From the NCBI GenBank assembly GCA_027489375.1, contig JAIXZW010000013.1:310001-374000 (forward strand): a stretch of 64,000 nt of DNA, written 5' to 3'. Position numbers and translations under genes: made by a program. Origin of the DNA: Paracoccaceae bacterium. Its GTDB lineage: Bacteria > Pseudomonadota > Alphaproteobacteria > Rhodobacterales > Rhodobacteraceae. Shown here in pieces: positions 38,245-49,152 of the stretch; the first letter of the stretch is position 1; each line of letters begins with the position of its first letter. Below the pieces are notes generated by a model, which worked only from the letters and a program-made list of their open reading frames with translations, was not told the DNA's origin and searched no databases.

Positions 38245-38820
38245 AATCCGGCCACCAATTCCCGCTACGCCCAAACGGCGCAACGCCTGCCCGCCACCAC
38301 ACCCGACCGCCCCACGCCCCCGTCCCTTTCACCCGTCCGGCAACCGCTCCCCATGCCTCGGGACCGACCCGCAGGTCGACCGATCTCTCGCCAATCCTAC
38401 CGCCTCCACTGCCCTCCCCCCGCGCGGCCAAGTCCTTCCGCCACCGATCCTCTACCGCCCACAGCAACGACCCGCCGCAAACGATGGCCTCCCGCCCCAC
38501 GGCACTGCCACTTTCACCCGTCCGGCAACCGCTCCCCATGCCTCGGGGCCGACCCGCAGGTTGACCGACCTCTCCCCGATCTGATGCGCCTCCGCTGCCC
38601 CCCGCGCAGCCAAGTCCTCCCGCCACCGATCCTCTACCGCCCACAGCAACGACCCGCCGCAACCGATGGCCTCCCGCCCCACAACCCCGCCACTTTCACC
38701 CGTCCGGCGACCGCTCCCCATGCCTCGGGGCCGACCCGCAGGTTGACCGACCTCTCCCCGATCTGATGCGCCTCCGCTGCCCCCGTGCAGCCAAATCCTG
38801 CCGCCTCCGATGACCTCCCG
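38245..38820. repeat. Tandem repeat, about three copies of a 182-185 bp unit plus a degenerate flanking copy
   Basis: CACCCGTCCGGC(A/G)ACCGCTCCCCATGCCTCGGG(G/A)CCGACCCGCAGGT recurs near 38330, 38515 and 38697. Confidence 0.85.
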
Positions 38821-39025
38821 CCCGAAGCCGCCCCCGATGCACCCTGCCGATGCACCGAAGTCGTCTCCGCTCGCGCGCCCGCCTCCGATACAAGCTGTCT
38901 TCGGCCTGACGGCGCGGCACCCGTCCTGCCTCCACCCGACCCCATCCGCCCGCAACCTGCGCCCCCCGCTCCACCGCAAGGAACCGCCCCCTCTTTCACG
39001 CTGCCCAAATATCCTCGGGTGAGGT

Positions 39026-39052
39026 CTGGAGAGGGCAGACAGCCCTCTCCAG
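39026..39052. terminator. 11-bp perfect stem-loop between the repeat array and the histidine kinase gene
   Basis: CTGGAGAGGGC-AGACA-GCCCTCTCCAG, preceded by TTTCACGCTGCCCAAATATCCTC. Confidence 0.5.
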
Positions 39053-39079
39053 TCCCGCCGCCTCAACCCGCGCCACGGC

Positions 39080-41566
39080 TCAGGCCGCCTCCGCACCGGC
39101 CACCACGAACTCCACCCCCTCGGGGCAGAACTCCGCCAATGCGCCAAGGATCACGGGCTTGCGCAGCGGCTTGGTCAGATGCCGGTCCATCCCCGCCGCG
39201 AGGATGCTTTCCCCGTCCCCCTCCATCGCATGGGCCGTCAGCGCGAGGATCGGCACGCGCCCTCCCCCCTCCGCGGCGCGGATCGCCCGCGTCGCTTCCC
39301 GCCCGTCCATTTCGGGCATCGAGATATCCATGAAGATCAGATCGGGCCGCAGTTCGCGCCACATCCGGACCGCCTCCACGCCGTTTTCGGCGAAATGCAG
39401 CTCCACGGGGCAATCCCTTACCATCTTGGCAAAGACAAGCTGGTTCGTGCGGTTGTCCTCGGCCACCAGCACCCGCATCCGCCGCCCGGCCGCAGGCGCT
39501 TCGGCCACCGCCTCCGGCACCCCCAGACCAAAGCCCGCCAGACGCCGATACAACTCCGCACGATGCACCGGCTTTTGCAGCACGCCCGCGAAAAGCGCCC
39601 GCTTCTCCGCCTCCACGATGCCGGAGGAGGCCAGCACCATCGGCCCCTCCCACCCCGCCGCCCGCGCGGCCCCGGCAAAGGCGATGCCGTCCATCTCGGG
39701 CATCTCGTGATCCGCGATCACCAGATCGAACCCGCCCGCGTCCAGCGCGGCCAACCCCTCGGCCCCCGACCGCGCCAGCGTGACCGCGATGCCGCAGGGT
39801 GCCAGTTGCCGTTCAAGGATCGTGCGGTTGATGAAGCTGTCATCCACCACCAGCACCCGCCGCAGGCTCGCAGGCAGGGCGGGCACCCCCGCCTCTTCCG
39901 CCACCGGCAGCACCAGACGGAAGCCGAAGCACGACCCCTCGCCAAGTCGGCTTTCGACCCAGATCGCACCCGCCATATGCTCGACCAGCCGCCGCGTGAT
40001 CGCAAGGCCAAGCCCCGTCCCCTCGAACCGCCGGTTGCTTGCATCCTCGGCCTGCGCGAATTCGCCGAAGATGCGGTCAAGCTGGTCATCGGCAATGCCG
40101 ATTCCCGTGTCCTCGACCGTCACATGCAGTTGCATCCCGCCCGCCTCGGCCTCGAACCCGACGACGCGCACCAGCACATGGCCCTGCGCGGTGAACTTCA
40201 CCGCATTCCCGATCAGGTTCGTCAAAATCTGCCGCAACCGCCCCGGATCGCCGACGAAACGCGTCGGCAGGAACACGTCGAAATCGACCAGCAGATCGAC
40301 CCCCTGCCCCCGCGCCTTCGGTTGCAGCAGCATCACCACCTCGTGGATCAACCGCTCCAGATCGAATGTCTCGGGATGCAGCACCAGCCGCCCCGCCTCG
40401 ATCTTGGAATAATCCAGAATGTCGTTGATGATGACCAGAAGCGCCTCGCCCGAGGAGCGGATCGTCTCGGCAAACAGCCGCTGCTCCTCGCTCAGCCCCG
40501 TGTCGCAGAGCAACTCCGCCATCCCCACCACGCCATTCATCGGCGTGCGGATCTCGTGGCTCATATTGGCAAGGAAGGCCGACTTCGCCCTGCTCGCCGC
40601 CTCGGCCGCGACCTTGGCCGCCTCGAGCGCCGCCCGCGCCTCATGCGCCGCCGTCACGTCGGAAAACAGCCCCACCCGCCCGCCATCCGGCGTTGCGTGA
40701 TGCGCCACGCGCAGATGCCGCCCGCCGGCCAAAGCCACCTCCTCCTCGCGCGCGGACAGCCGCGCGGCAAGCCATTCGGGCGGGTCGCCCGCATCGGCGA
40801 ACTGCCCCGCCCCGAGCGCATGCAGCAGGATGTCGCCATAGCTCGCCCCCTCTCCCGCCGCCTCGGCCGAAGGGTAAATCTCGCGGAACCGCCGGTTGCT
40901 CAGCAAAAGCCTGTCCTCCCTGTCAAACAGCGCGAAACCGTCGGGCAGGGCCTCGACCCCGGCCCGCAGCCGCATTTCATCGGTGATGTCGATCATCAGC
41001 GACACACGCCCCCCGTCACGGGTGCGCCTGTCCTCCATCCGCATATGCCGCCCCGTGCGGAACGACAGGACCACGGGGGCCATGCCCTCGCCCTCCACCC
41101 GTTCCAGCATCGCGGCCAGCCACGCGCCCGCATCTTCCAGCGCGAGCAGCGGCACCAGCGCGGCCAGCACGCCCGCATAGTCCATCCCCGCAGGCAGATC
41201 CGCGCCGAAACAGGCGCGCCATTCGGGATTGGCAAGCTCCAGCCGCCCGCCCGCATCCCACAGAGCGAAACCGTCGCGCATCGCGTCCAGCGCATCGCGC
41301 ATCCGCCGCTCGGCCATCACGGCGGCCGTATGGGCGCGGTCAAGATCGCCCATGTAGCGCGTGTTCTGCCCCTTCAGCCGCGCCGCCTCGGACCGCGCGG
41401 CATGGGCCGACTGCCGTTCCTCCACCACCTGATCCGAAAGCGCCCGCGCCTGCATCGCCAGCTTTTCATTGGCGGCAAACAACTCGCGGCTCTTCCATTC
41501 CAGCAGCCGTTCGGCGGCAAGCCTTGCCCGCCGTTCCACCGCCAGCCGTTCCACCAGATCGCCCAA
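39080..41566 (-). CDS. Hybrid sensor histidine kinase (two PAS-like, HisKA, HATPase, two REC domains)
   Basis: FLANMSHEIRTPMNGVVGMAELL; VEDTGIGI, GTGLGLAI; RRVLVVDDSFINRTIL, DLVIADHEMPEMDG; RVLVAEDNRTNQLV, DLIFMDISMPEMDG. Confidence 0.93.
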   Translation of the reverse strand: MGDLVERLAVERRARLAAERLLEWKSRELFAANEKLAMQARALSDQVVEERQSAHAARSEAARLKGQNTRYMGDLDRAHTAAVMAERRMRDALDAMRDGFALWDAGGRLELANPEWRACFGADLPAGMDYAGVLAALVPLLALEDAGAWLAAMLERVEGEGMAPVVLSFRTGRHMRMEDRRTRDGGRVSLMIDITDEMRLRAGVEALPDGFALFDREDRLLLSNRRFREIYPSAEAAGEGASYGDILLHALGAGQFADAGDPPEWLAARLSAREEEVALAGGRHLRVAHHATPDGGRVGLFSDVTAAHEARAALEAAKVAAEAASRAKSAFLANMSHEIRTPMNGVVGMAELLCDTGLSEEQRLFAETIRSSGEALLVIINDILDYSKIEAGRLVLHPETFDLERLIHEVVMLLQPKARGQGVDLLVDFDVFLPTRFVGDPGRLRQILTNLIGNAVKFTAQGHVLVRVVGFEAEAGGMQLHVTVEDTGIGIADDQLDRIFGEFAQAEDASNRRFEGTGLGLAITRRLVEHMAGAIWVESRLGEGSCFGFRLVLPVAEEAGVPALPASLRRVLVVDDSFINRTILERQLAPCGIAVTLARSGAEGLAALDAGGFDLVIADHEMPEMDGIAFAGAARAAGWEGPMVLASSGIVEAEKRALFAGVLQKPVHRAELYRRLAGFGLGVPEAVAEAPAAGRRMRVLVAEDNRTNQLVFAKMVRDCPVELHFAENGVEAVRMWRELRPDLIFMDISMPEMDGREATRAIRAAEGGGRVPILALTAHAMEGDGESILAAGMDRHLTKPLRKPVILGALAEFCPEGVEFVVAGAEAA

Positions 41567-41713
41567 GTCCGCCGCCTTCTGCCGCTTCGCCAGCAGACTG
41601 CCCGATGCCGGATGAATGCACGGTTAACGCCATACAATCTTTGCGCGACTCCTTGTCGGATGCGCAGGCGGCATGCCAGACTTCGGACATCCGCCGCAAC
41701 AAGGTGTCCGGCC

Positions 41714-44700
41714 ATGCGCCCGTCCGCGTTTTACCGTCTTGCCCTTTTCCTCGCGCTCGCCGCGCTGCCGCTCGCAGCCCAAGCCGACGACCTGATCCCC
41801 GCAAAGCGCTTTGCGCTGACGGGCGGCGCCGACCGCCCCGGCGGCGATATCTCGACGATGTTCGACACGACGGTCGAAGCGTGCCAGCAAGCCTGCCTGT
41901 CCAACGCGGCCTGCACCGATTTCACCTTCAACACGGCCAAGGGCGCCTGCTTCGTCAAGGCATCCCCCGACCCCGACACCCCCTTCGACACCGCCCTCTC
42001 CGGCCACCTCCTGACCCGCGCCGCAGGGGCGGAAGACCTGGCCAAGACCCGCCGCGCCGACCTCGGCTTCCTGCCAGATTGGGACATTGCAGCCGCAACC
42101 GAACAGGCCCGCACCCTTGGCACCCAGTTCCAGAACGATGGCGTCCCTTACGAAGACCGCCGCGCCGCCGCCGCGCAAGCGGAAGCCGATGGCGACACCT
42201 ACTCCGCCTATATGCACATGGCCGATGCCGCCAACCTGTCCGACCTTTCCGCAGACTGGACCGAATTCGCCCGCCTTTCCAACGCCACCGCCAGCCTCGA
42301 CCAGAACGACCCCCGCAGCCACCGCGACCGCGCCTTTGGCGCAAGCGTCAACGCCTACCTCCGCGCCGCAACGCCCGTCGAACAAAACGCAGCCCTCACC
42401 GAAATGGCCTATGCGCTCGAAGGGCTGGACCGTGGCTCCGATGCCGTCAAAGCCCTGCGCCTTGCCCAAGCGCAGGCACCCGCTGACACCACCGCCGCCC
42501 TCCTCGATGATTTCGCGGGCAAATACGGCTTCCGCGTCACCGAAACACGCGTCGAATCCGACAGCGCCCGCCCCCGCCTCTGCGCCACACTCTCCGAAGA
42601 CCTCGCCGCATCCGGCACCGATTACAGCACCTTCGTCCGCACCGCCGACCCTGCGCAAACCGTCACCGCCGCCAACCGCGACATCTGCATCGAAGGCATC
42701 ACCCACGGCCAGCGCGTGACCTTTACCTTACGCGAAGGGCTTCCCGCCGCAGACGGCCAAACCCTGCCGAAATCGGTCGAGATCGCCTCCTACATCCGCG
42801 ACCGCAACCCCGCTGTCCGCTTCCCCGGCCGCGCCTATGTCCTGCCGAAATCGGGCGACCCCGCGCTCCCCGTGGAAACCGTCAACACCACCACGCTCGA
42901 CCTCGCGCTCTACCGCGTGACCGACCGCAACCTGATCCGCGCCGTGCAGAACGGCTACCTTTCGGCCCCCTTGGCCGACTGGCAGGAATACGACTTCTCC
43001 GCCCAAACGGGGACCGAGGTCTGGCACGGCACCGCCACCGTGGGGAACGAGTTGAACCGCGACATGACCACCCGCGTGCCGATGGCCGAGGCGCTGGCAA
43101 ACCAACCCTCCGGCGTCTTTGCGCTCAAGGCCGCCGTGCCGGATGCGGACCCCTATGAAACCCCCGCAGGCTGGCAGTTCTTCACCGTCTCCGACATCGG
43201 CATGACCACGCTTTCGGGCGTGGATGGGCTGCATGTCTTCACCCTCTCGCTCGGCACCGCCAAACCGATGGAGGGGGTCGCCCTGCAACTCCTCTCCACC
43301 GCGAACGAGGTGCTGGGTGAGGCCACGACCGACACCCAAGGCCACGCCCTTTTCGACGCGGGGTTAACCCGCGGCACTGGCTCCGCCGCACCCGGCATGG
43401 TCGTGGCGCGCAGCGGTAACAGCGACCTCGCCTTCCTCTCCCTTACTGATCCCGAATTCGACCTTTCCGATCGCGGCGTCGAAGGGCGCGAGGCTTCGCC
43501 CCCCGTCGACGTTTTCCTCACCACCGACCGCGGAGCCTACCGTGCGGGTGAAACCGTCAACCTCACCGCACTCGCCCGCGACGGCGACGCCCGCGCCATC
43601 ACGGGCCTGCCCCTGACCGCCATCCTGCGCCGCCCCGATGGCGTGGAATATTCCCGCGCCGTGGCGACCGATACGACGGGGGGCTACACCCTCGCCCTGC
43701 CCATCGCGGGCAGCGCTCCGCGCGGCGTCTGGCGCATCGACATGCTGGCCGACCTCGACGCCCCGCCCCTGACCTCGAAAACGGTCCTTGTGGAAGACTT
43801 CCTTCCCGAACGGATCGACTTCGCCCTAACCCTCCCCGATACGCTGTCGCTCGACACCCGACCCGACCTCACCGTCGAAGCCCGCTACCTCTTCGGTGCC
43901 GCAGGCACCGATCTCGCCATCGAAGGCGAAACCCTGATCCGCCCCGCAGCCGACCATGCCGGATGGCAAGGCTACCGCTTCGGGCGCGAGGATGAACCCT
44001 TCTCCAACCTCGTCCAACCCGTCGACCCCGCCCGCACCGATGAAGCGGGCAAGGCGACACTCCCCCTAACCCTTCCATCCGTCACGCAATCCGACCGCCC
44101 GCTCGAGGCCCGCGTGACCCTCCGCGTGGCCGAAGGCTCGGGCCGCCCCGTCGAACGCAGCGTCACCAAACCCCTCGCCCCGCCCGCGCCGCTCATCGGC
44201 GTCAAACCCCTGTTCGACGGCGTGGTCGCCGAGAATGCCGAGGCCCGCTTCTCCCTCGTCGGCGTCGGCCCCGATGGCAAGGCAACCGCGCTCCCCGTCA
44301 AATGGGTGCTGACGCGGGTGGAAACCGAATACCAATGGTATCAATCCTACGGAAACTGGTCGTGGGAACCCGTCACCACCCGCACCCGCGTGGCCGAGGG
44401 CGAGGTTACGCTGAACGGTCCCACCGAAATCGCCGCCCCCGTCAAATGGGGCGAATACGAACTCGCCGTCGAACGCAGCGATGGCCAGCCCGCCGCGACC
44501 TCGCTCACCTTTTCGGCCGGATGGTATGCCGCCGCCGATGTGTCCTCGACACCCGACACGCTCGACCTCTCGCTCGACAAGGCGGCCTATAGCCCCGGCG
44601 ACACCGCCACCCTTCGCCTCGTCCCGCGCTTTGCCGGAACCGCCCTCGTCACGGTCCTGTCGAACCGCGTCATCGCCATGCAGGCGGTTTCCGTCACCGA

Positions 44701-47116
44701 AGGCGAGAACACCATAAACCTCCCCGTCACCGACGACTGGGGCGCGGGCGTCTATGTCACCGCCTCGGTCCTGCGCCCGATGGACGTGGCCTCTGGCCGC
44801 AACCCCGCCCGCGCTTTGGGCCTCGCCCATGCCGCCATCGCCCCCGGCACCCGCGCGCTGACCGCGACCATCCTCGCCCCGACCGAATCCGCCCCCCGCG
44901 CACCCCTTGACGTCTCGGTCAAGGTCGAAGGCATCGCCGCAGGCGAAACCGCCTACGTCACCCTCGCCGCCGTGGACCAAGGCATCCTCAACCTCACCGG
45001 CTACACCCCGCCCGACCCGCAGGCCCATTACTTCGGACAGCGGAAACTCGGCGTCGGCATCCGCGACCTGTACGGCCGCCTGATCGACGGGCTGAACGGC
45101 GCGGCGGGCACCGTCCGTTCGGGCGGCGACGCGGGCGCACAGGCCCGCCTGCAATCGCCCCCGCCGACGGAAGACCTCCTCGCCTTCTTCTCCGGCCCCA
45201 TCCCCGTCGGCCCCGACGGCATCGCCACCACCAGCTTCGACCTCCCCGCCTTCAACGGCAGCGTCAAGCTGATGGCCGTAGCGTGGAGCAAATCCGGCCT
45301 CGGCCAAGCCAGCGCAGACACGCTCGTCCGCGACCCCGTGGTCGTGACCGCCTCCCTCCCCCGCTTCATGGCCCCGCAGGACCAAAGCCGCCTGCTCCTT
45401 GAACTCACCCACGCCACCGGACCCGCAGGCGACATGCCGCTGACCGTCACCGCCGATGGCCTCACCCTCGGCCCCGTCCCCGCCTCGGTCACACTGACCG
45501 ATGGGGGCAAGCAAACCCTCTCCATCCCCGTCAGCGCCACGGCAACGGGCCTGCACAGGATCACCGTCACCCTCACCACCCCCGACGGCAAGGCGCTGAC
45601 GAAAACCCTCACCCTCCCCGTCGAAGACCAGACCCCGCAAATCACCCGCATCTCGCGCTTCGACCTTGCCAAGGGCCAGACCTTCACCTTCGACGCCACC
45701 GCCCTCGACGGCCTGACCGATGCGAAGGCCACCCTCGCCGCGGGTCCCATCGCCCGCCTGAACGCGCCCGCAACGCTCGCCGCCCTCGACCGCTACCCCT
45801 ACGGCTGCACCGAGCAACTCACTTCGCGCGCCCTGCCGCTCCTCTACCTCGACCCCGTGGCGCAAGCGCTGAACCTTCCCCACGGCGACGACCTGCAACC
45901 CCGCCTTGCCGACACCATCCGCCAGATCCTGACCAATCAGGGCGCAGAAGGCGGCTTCGGCCTCTGGCAAGCGGGATCGGGCGACTTCTGGCTCGACGCC
46001 TTCGTCACCGACTTCCTGTCCCGCGCCAAAACGCGCGGCTACGCGGTGCCAGACCAAGCCTTCCGCCTCGCCCTCGACAACCTCCGCAATCAGGTCAACT
46101 ACGCCGCCGATTTCGACAACGGCGGCGAGGCGCTGGCCTACGCCCTCTACGTCCTCGCCCGCGAGGGGGCGGCCAACATCGGCGACCTGCGCTACTACGC
46201 CGACACCAAGGCCGAAGCCTTCGCCACCCCCGCCGCCCTCGCCCAACTCGGCGCGGCGCTTGCGCTTTACGGCGACCAACCCCGCGCCGACGCCCTGTTC
46301 GCCCGCGCCGAAGCCACCCTGCAACCCGATACCGACCAGCAGCTTTGGCGCGCCGATTACGGCACCCCCTACCGCGATGCCGCAACACTCCTGACACTCG
46401 CCGCCGAATCCGGCAGCGCCGCGATCAACCGCGAAAGCGTCACCGACCGCATCGCCGCCCACAACGGCCCGCTCTCGACGCAAGAGGCGACGTGGACCCT
46501 CCTCGCCGCCAGCGCGCTGTCGGACGAAACCCCCGCCCTCACCGTCAACGGCGAGGCAACGTCAGCCCCCCTCGTCCGCCTGCTCGACGCCACGACCCCG
46601 CTTTCCGTCACCAACACGGGCGCGGATACCACCCTCACCCTCTCGGCCACAGGCACGCCCCAAACCCCCGAACCCGCAGGCGGCAACGGCTATGCCATCA
46701 CCCGCAGCTACTACACGCTCGACGGACAACCCTTCACCGACACGACCGTCAAAGCCGGAACCCGCCTTGTCACCGTGCTGGAAATCACCCCCTTCGCGAA
46801 CGGCCAAGCCCGCCTGATGGTCGCCGATCCCCTTCCCGCAGGGTTCGAGATCGACAACCCCAACCTCCTGACAGGCGGCGCGATCACCGACTCCCTCGGC
46901 CTCGACCTGCTGACCGAATCCGCCCATAGCGAATTCCGGCAGGACCGCTTCCTTTCGGCCATCGACCGCAGCGACAACCAGCCCTTCCGCCTCGCCTATA
47001 TCGTCCGCGCGGTCACGGCGGGCAGCTACACCCACCCCGCCGCATCCGTCGAGGATATGTATAACCCCGACTTCCGCGCCCATACCGACACGGGCCGCAT
47101 GACCGTGACGGAATGA
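41714..47116 (+). CDS. Bacterial alpha-2-macroglobulin with N-terminal PAN/Apple-like domain
   Basis: Signal peptide MRPSAFYRLALFLALAALPLAAQA; TVEACQQACLSNAACTDFTFNTAKGACFVK; thioester motif YPYGCTEQLTSRALPLLYL. Confidence 0.93.
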   Translation: MRPSAFYRLALFLALAALPLAAQADDLIPAKRFALTGGADRPGGDISTMFDTTVEACQQACLSNAACTDFTFNTAKGACFVKASPDPDTPFDTALSGHLLTRAAGAEDLAKTRRADLGFLPDWDIAAATEQARTLGTQFQNDGVPYEDRRAAAAQAEADGDTYSAYMHMADAANLSDLSADWTEFARLSNATASLDQNDPRSHRDRAFGASVNAYLRAATPVEQNAALTEMAYALEGLDRGSDAVKALRLAQAQAPADTTAALLDDFAGKYGFRVTETRVESDSARPRLCATLSEDLAASGTDYSTFVRTADPAQTVTAANRDICIEGITHGQRVTFTLREGLPAADGQTLPKSVEIASYIRDRNPAVRFPGRAYVLPKSGDPALPVETVNTTTLDLALYRVTDRNLIRAVQNGYLSAPLADWQEYDFSAQTGTEVWHGTATVGNELNRDMTTRVPMAEALANQPSGVFALKAAVPDADPYETPAGWQFFTVSDIGMTTLSGVDGLHVFTLSLGTAKPMEGVALQLLSTANEVLGEATTDTQGHALFDAGLTRGTGSAAPGMVVARSGNSDLAFLSLTDPEFDLSDRGVEGREASPPVDVFLTTDRGAYRAGETVNLTALARDGDARAITGLPLTAILRRPDGVEYSRAVATDTTGGYTLALPIAGSAPRGVWRIDMLADLDAPPLTSKTVLVEDFLPERIDFALTLPDTLSLDTRPDLTVEARYLFGAAGTDLAIEGETLIRPAADHAGWQGYRFGREDEPFSNLVQPVDPARTDEAGKATLPLTLPSVTQSDRPLEARVTLRVAEGSGRPVERSVTKPLAPPAPLIGVKPLFDGVVAENAEARFSLVGVGPDGKATALPVKWVLTRVETEYQWYQSYGNWSWEPVTTRTRVAEGEVTLNGPTEIAAPVKWGEYELAVERSDGQPAATSLTFSAGWYAAADVSSTPDTLDLSLDKAAYSPGDTATLRLVPRFAGTALVTVLSNRVIAMQAVSVTEGENTINLPVTDDWGAGVYVTASVLRPMDVASGRNPARALGLAHAAIAPGTRALTATILAPTESAPRAPLDVSVKVEGIAAGETAYVTLAAVDQGILNLTGYTPPDPQAHYFGQRKLGVGIRDLYGRLIDGLNGAAGTVRSGGDAGAQARLQSPPPTEDLLAFFSGPIPVGPDGIATTSFDLPAFNGSVKLMAVAWSKSGLGQASADTLVRDPVVVTASLPRFMAPQDQSRLLLELTHATGPAGDMPLTVTADGLTLGPVPASVTLTDGGKQTLSIPVSATATGLHRITVTLTTPDGKALTKTLTLPVEDQTPQITRISRFDLAKGQTFTFDATALDGLTDAKATLAAGPIARLNAPATLAALDRYPYGCTEQLTSRALPLLYLDPVAQALNLPHGDDLQPRLADTIRQILTNQGAEGGFGLWQAGSGDFWLDAFVTDFLSRAKTRGYAVPDQAFRLALDNLRNQVNYAADFDNGGEALAYALYVLAREGAANIGDLRYYADTKAEAFATPAALAQLGAALALYGDQPRADALFARAEATLQPDTDQQLWRADYGTPYRDAATLLTLAAESGSAAINRESVTDRIAAHNGPLSTQEATWTLLAASALSDETPALTVNGEATSAPLVRLLDATTPLSVTNTGADTTLTLSATGTPQTPEPAGGNGYAITRSYYTLDGQPFTDTTVKAGTRLVTVLEITPFANGQARLMVADPLPAGFEIDNPNLLTGGAITDSLGLDLLTESAHSEFRQDRFLSAIDRSDNQPFRLAYIVRAVTAGSYTHPAASVEDMYNPDFRAHTDTGRMTVTE

Positions 47117-49152
47117 AACCCCGTCACGCCTTTGCCCTCGCGGCGGGGCTGTTCCTCGCAGCCCTCGCCCGCGATGGGGCGGATATCTGGATCGACGCGA
47201 CCGCCCTGCCCCCCCTGACCCCCGAAACCTCGGTTCAGGTGCTGGACCGTCACGACCAACTCCTTCGCGCCTATACCGTGGCCGATGGCCGCTGGCGTCT
47301 CTCCCTCACCCCGCAGGAAACCGACCCGGAATACCTCGCCATGCTTCTGGCGTTCGAGGATCGGCGCTTCGACACCCACCACGGCATCGACCCCCGCGCC
47401 CTGCTCCGCGCCAGTGCCCAAGCGCTCTGGAACGGCGAGATCGTCTCGGGCGGCTCGACCCTCACCATGCAGGTCGCCCGCCTGCTGGAAGAAGGGACAA
47501 CAGGCAAGGTCACAGGCAAACTGCGCCAGATGCGCGTGGCCCTCGCCATTGAGCGCCGCCTGACGAAATCGGAAATCCTGTCGCTCTACCTGCAACTCGC
47601 CCCCTATGGCGGCAATGTCGAAGGGCTGCGCGCCGCCGCGATCACATGGTTCGGCAAGGAACCTGCCCGCCTGACGCCCGCGCAATCCGCCCTCCTCATC
47701 GCCCTGCCGCAAAGCCCCGAACGCCGCCGCCCCGACCGCTTCCCCGAAGCCGCACAAAAGGCCCGCGACCGCGTCCTGTCCCGCGCCGTGTCGGCAGGCG
47801 TGCTTTCACAGGCCGAGGCTGACGCCGCCACCCGCGAACCGATCCCCGCCGCCCGCCGCCCCTTTCCCGCCCTCGCCCCGCACATGGCCGACCGCGCCCT
47901 TGCGGCGGATGCCGGAAAAAGCGTGCATCACTTGTGCATCGACGCCTCTTTACAAATCGCTACCGAAACCCTCGCCGCCGATACCGTCCGCGCCTTGGGC
48001 GACCGTGTGCAAGCCGCGATCATGGTGGCCGATTACCAAAGCGGCGAAATCCTCGCCTCGGTCGGTTCCGCCGCCTTTCAGGCCGACAGGCGGCAAGGCT
48101 TCGTCGACATGACGCGCGCCTTCCGCTCGCCCGGTTCGACATTGAAACCAATGGTTTACGCCCTCGCCTTCGACGAAGGTCTGGCCCATCCCGAAACCCT
48201 GATCGACGACACGCCGACCCGTTTCGGCACCTATGCCCCGCAGAATTTCGACCACCAGTTCCACGGCACGATCCGCCTGCGCGAGGCACTGCAACTCTCG
48301 CTTAACATCCCCGTGGTAAAGCTTCTCGACGCGCTCGGCCCCGCACGGCTTCTGAAATCGCTCGACGAAAGCAATGTGTATTACCGTCTCCCGCAGGGCG
48401 AAGCAGGTCTCGCCATCGGTCTGGGCGGGATCGGCGTCACGCTCGAAGACATGGTCACGCTCTACGCGGGCCTTGCGAACGGCGGCAACGCCCGCCCCCT
48501 GCGCTGGCGGATGGACGATCCGTTAATGGAAGGTAAACGGGTCATCTCGCCCGTCGCTGCGTGGCAAGTCACTGATATCCTTACCGGACTCGCCCCACCC
48601 CCCGGCGCACCCGCCAACCGCCTCGCCTACAAAACCGGCACCAGCTACGGCCACCGCGACGCTTGGGCCATCGGCTACGATGGCCGCCACGTCATCGGCG
48701 TCTGGCTCGGCCGCCCCGATGGCACCCCCGTGCCGGGGGCATTCGGCGCCGACCTCGCCGCCCCCGTCCTGTTTCAGGCCTTCGCCCGTCTCAAGCCAAC
48801 GCTCACCCCGCAGCCGCCCGCCCCGCCCGCGACCCTGCTGCTCGCCAACGCCCAACTTCCCCAACCATTACAAAGGTTTCGCCCCCGCGACGCCGCTTTT
48901 CAGGCCCCCGCCGATTCGCCCAAACTCGCCTTCCCGCCAGACGGGGCCGAGGTCGAACCCCTTCCCTCCGGCCTCATGGTGCGGGTCGAAGGGGGGCTTG
49001 CCCCTTTCACATGGCTGGCAAACGGCACGCCGATCACGACCGCCGAACGCAGCCGCGAAACGGTCTTGCCCCTGAAATCAAAGGGTTTTCTCACCCTCTC
49101 GGTGATCGACAGCGCGGGCCGCTCCGCCCGCGCCACCATCCGCCTGCGCTAA
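47113..49152 (+). CDS. pbpC: Penicillin-binding protein 1C
   Basis: [54 protein letters not shown]; downstream of A2M. Confidence 0.95.
   Translation: MKPRHAFALAAGLFLAALARDGADIWIDATALPPLTPETSVQVLDRHDQLLRAYTVADGRWRLSLTPQETDPEYLAMLLAFEDRRFDTHHGIDPRALLRASAQALWNGEIVSGGSTLTMQVARLLEEGTTGKVTGKLRQMRVALAIERRLTKSEILSLYLQLAPYGGNVEGLRAAAITWFGKEPARLTPAQSALLIALPQSPERRRPDRFPEAAQKARDRVLSRAVSAGVLSQAEADAATREPIPAARRPFPALAPHMADRALAADAGKSVHHLCIDASLQIATETLAADTVRALGDRVQAAIMVADYQSGEILASVGSAAFQADRRQGFVDMTRAFRSPGSTLKPMVYALAFDEGLAHPETLIDDTPTRFGTYAPQNFDHQFHGTIRLREALQLSLNIPVVKLLDALGPARLLKSLDESNVYYRLPQGEAGLAIGLGGIGVTLEDMVTLYAGLANGGNARPLRWRMDDPLMEGKRVISPVAAWQVTDILTGLAPPPGAPANRLAYKTGTSYGHRDAWAIGYDGRHVIGVWLGRPDGTPVPGAFGADLAAPVLFQAFARLKPTLTPQPPAPPATLLLANAQLPQPLQRFRPRDAAFQAPADSPKLAFPPDGAEVEPLPSGLMVRVEGGLAPFTWLANGTPITTAERSRETVLPLKSKGFLTLSVIDSAGRSARATIRLR

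Noticed and set aside
37640-38662. 340-aa RsfS with a long N-terminal extension
   Set aside because: RsfS family similarity begins near MSAATASAEAPTAEQ (start 38023); the extension runs into the tandem repeats and is probably just an open frame
38245-38820. CRISPR-like repeat array
   Set aside because: Units are about 182-185 bp, contiguous and without short repeat/spacer alternation; no cas genes nearby
39179-41713. 2645-aa plus-strand ORF starting at 39179
   Set aside because: Only the part from 41714 has A2M features and a signal peptide; the upstream 2.5 kb is antisense to a clear histidine kinase and is low-complexity Arg/Pro/His translation typical of high-GC shadow frames
44066-46483. 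805-aa minus-strand ORF opposite A2M
   Set aside because: Gly/Val-rich shadow ORF with no domain signature
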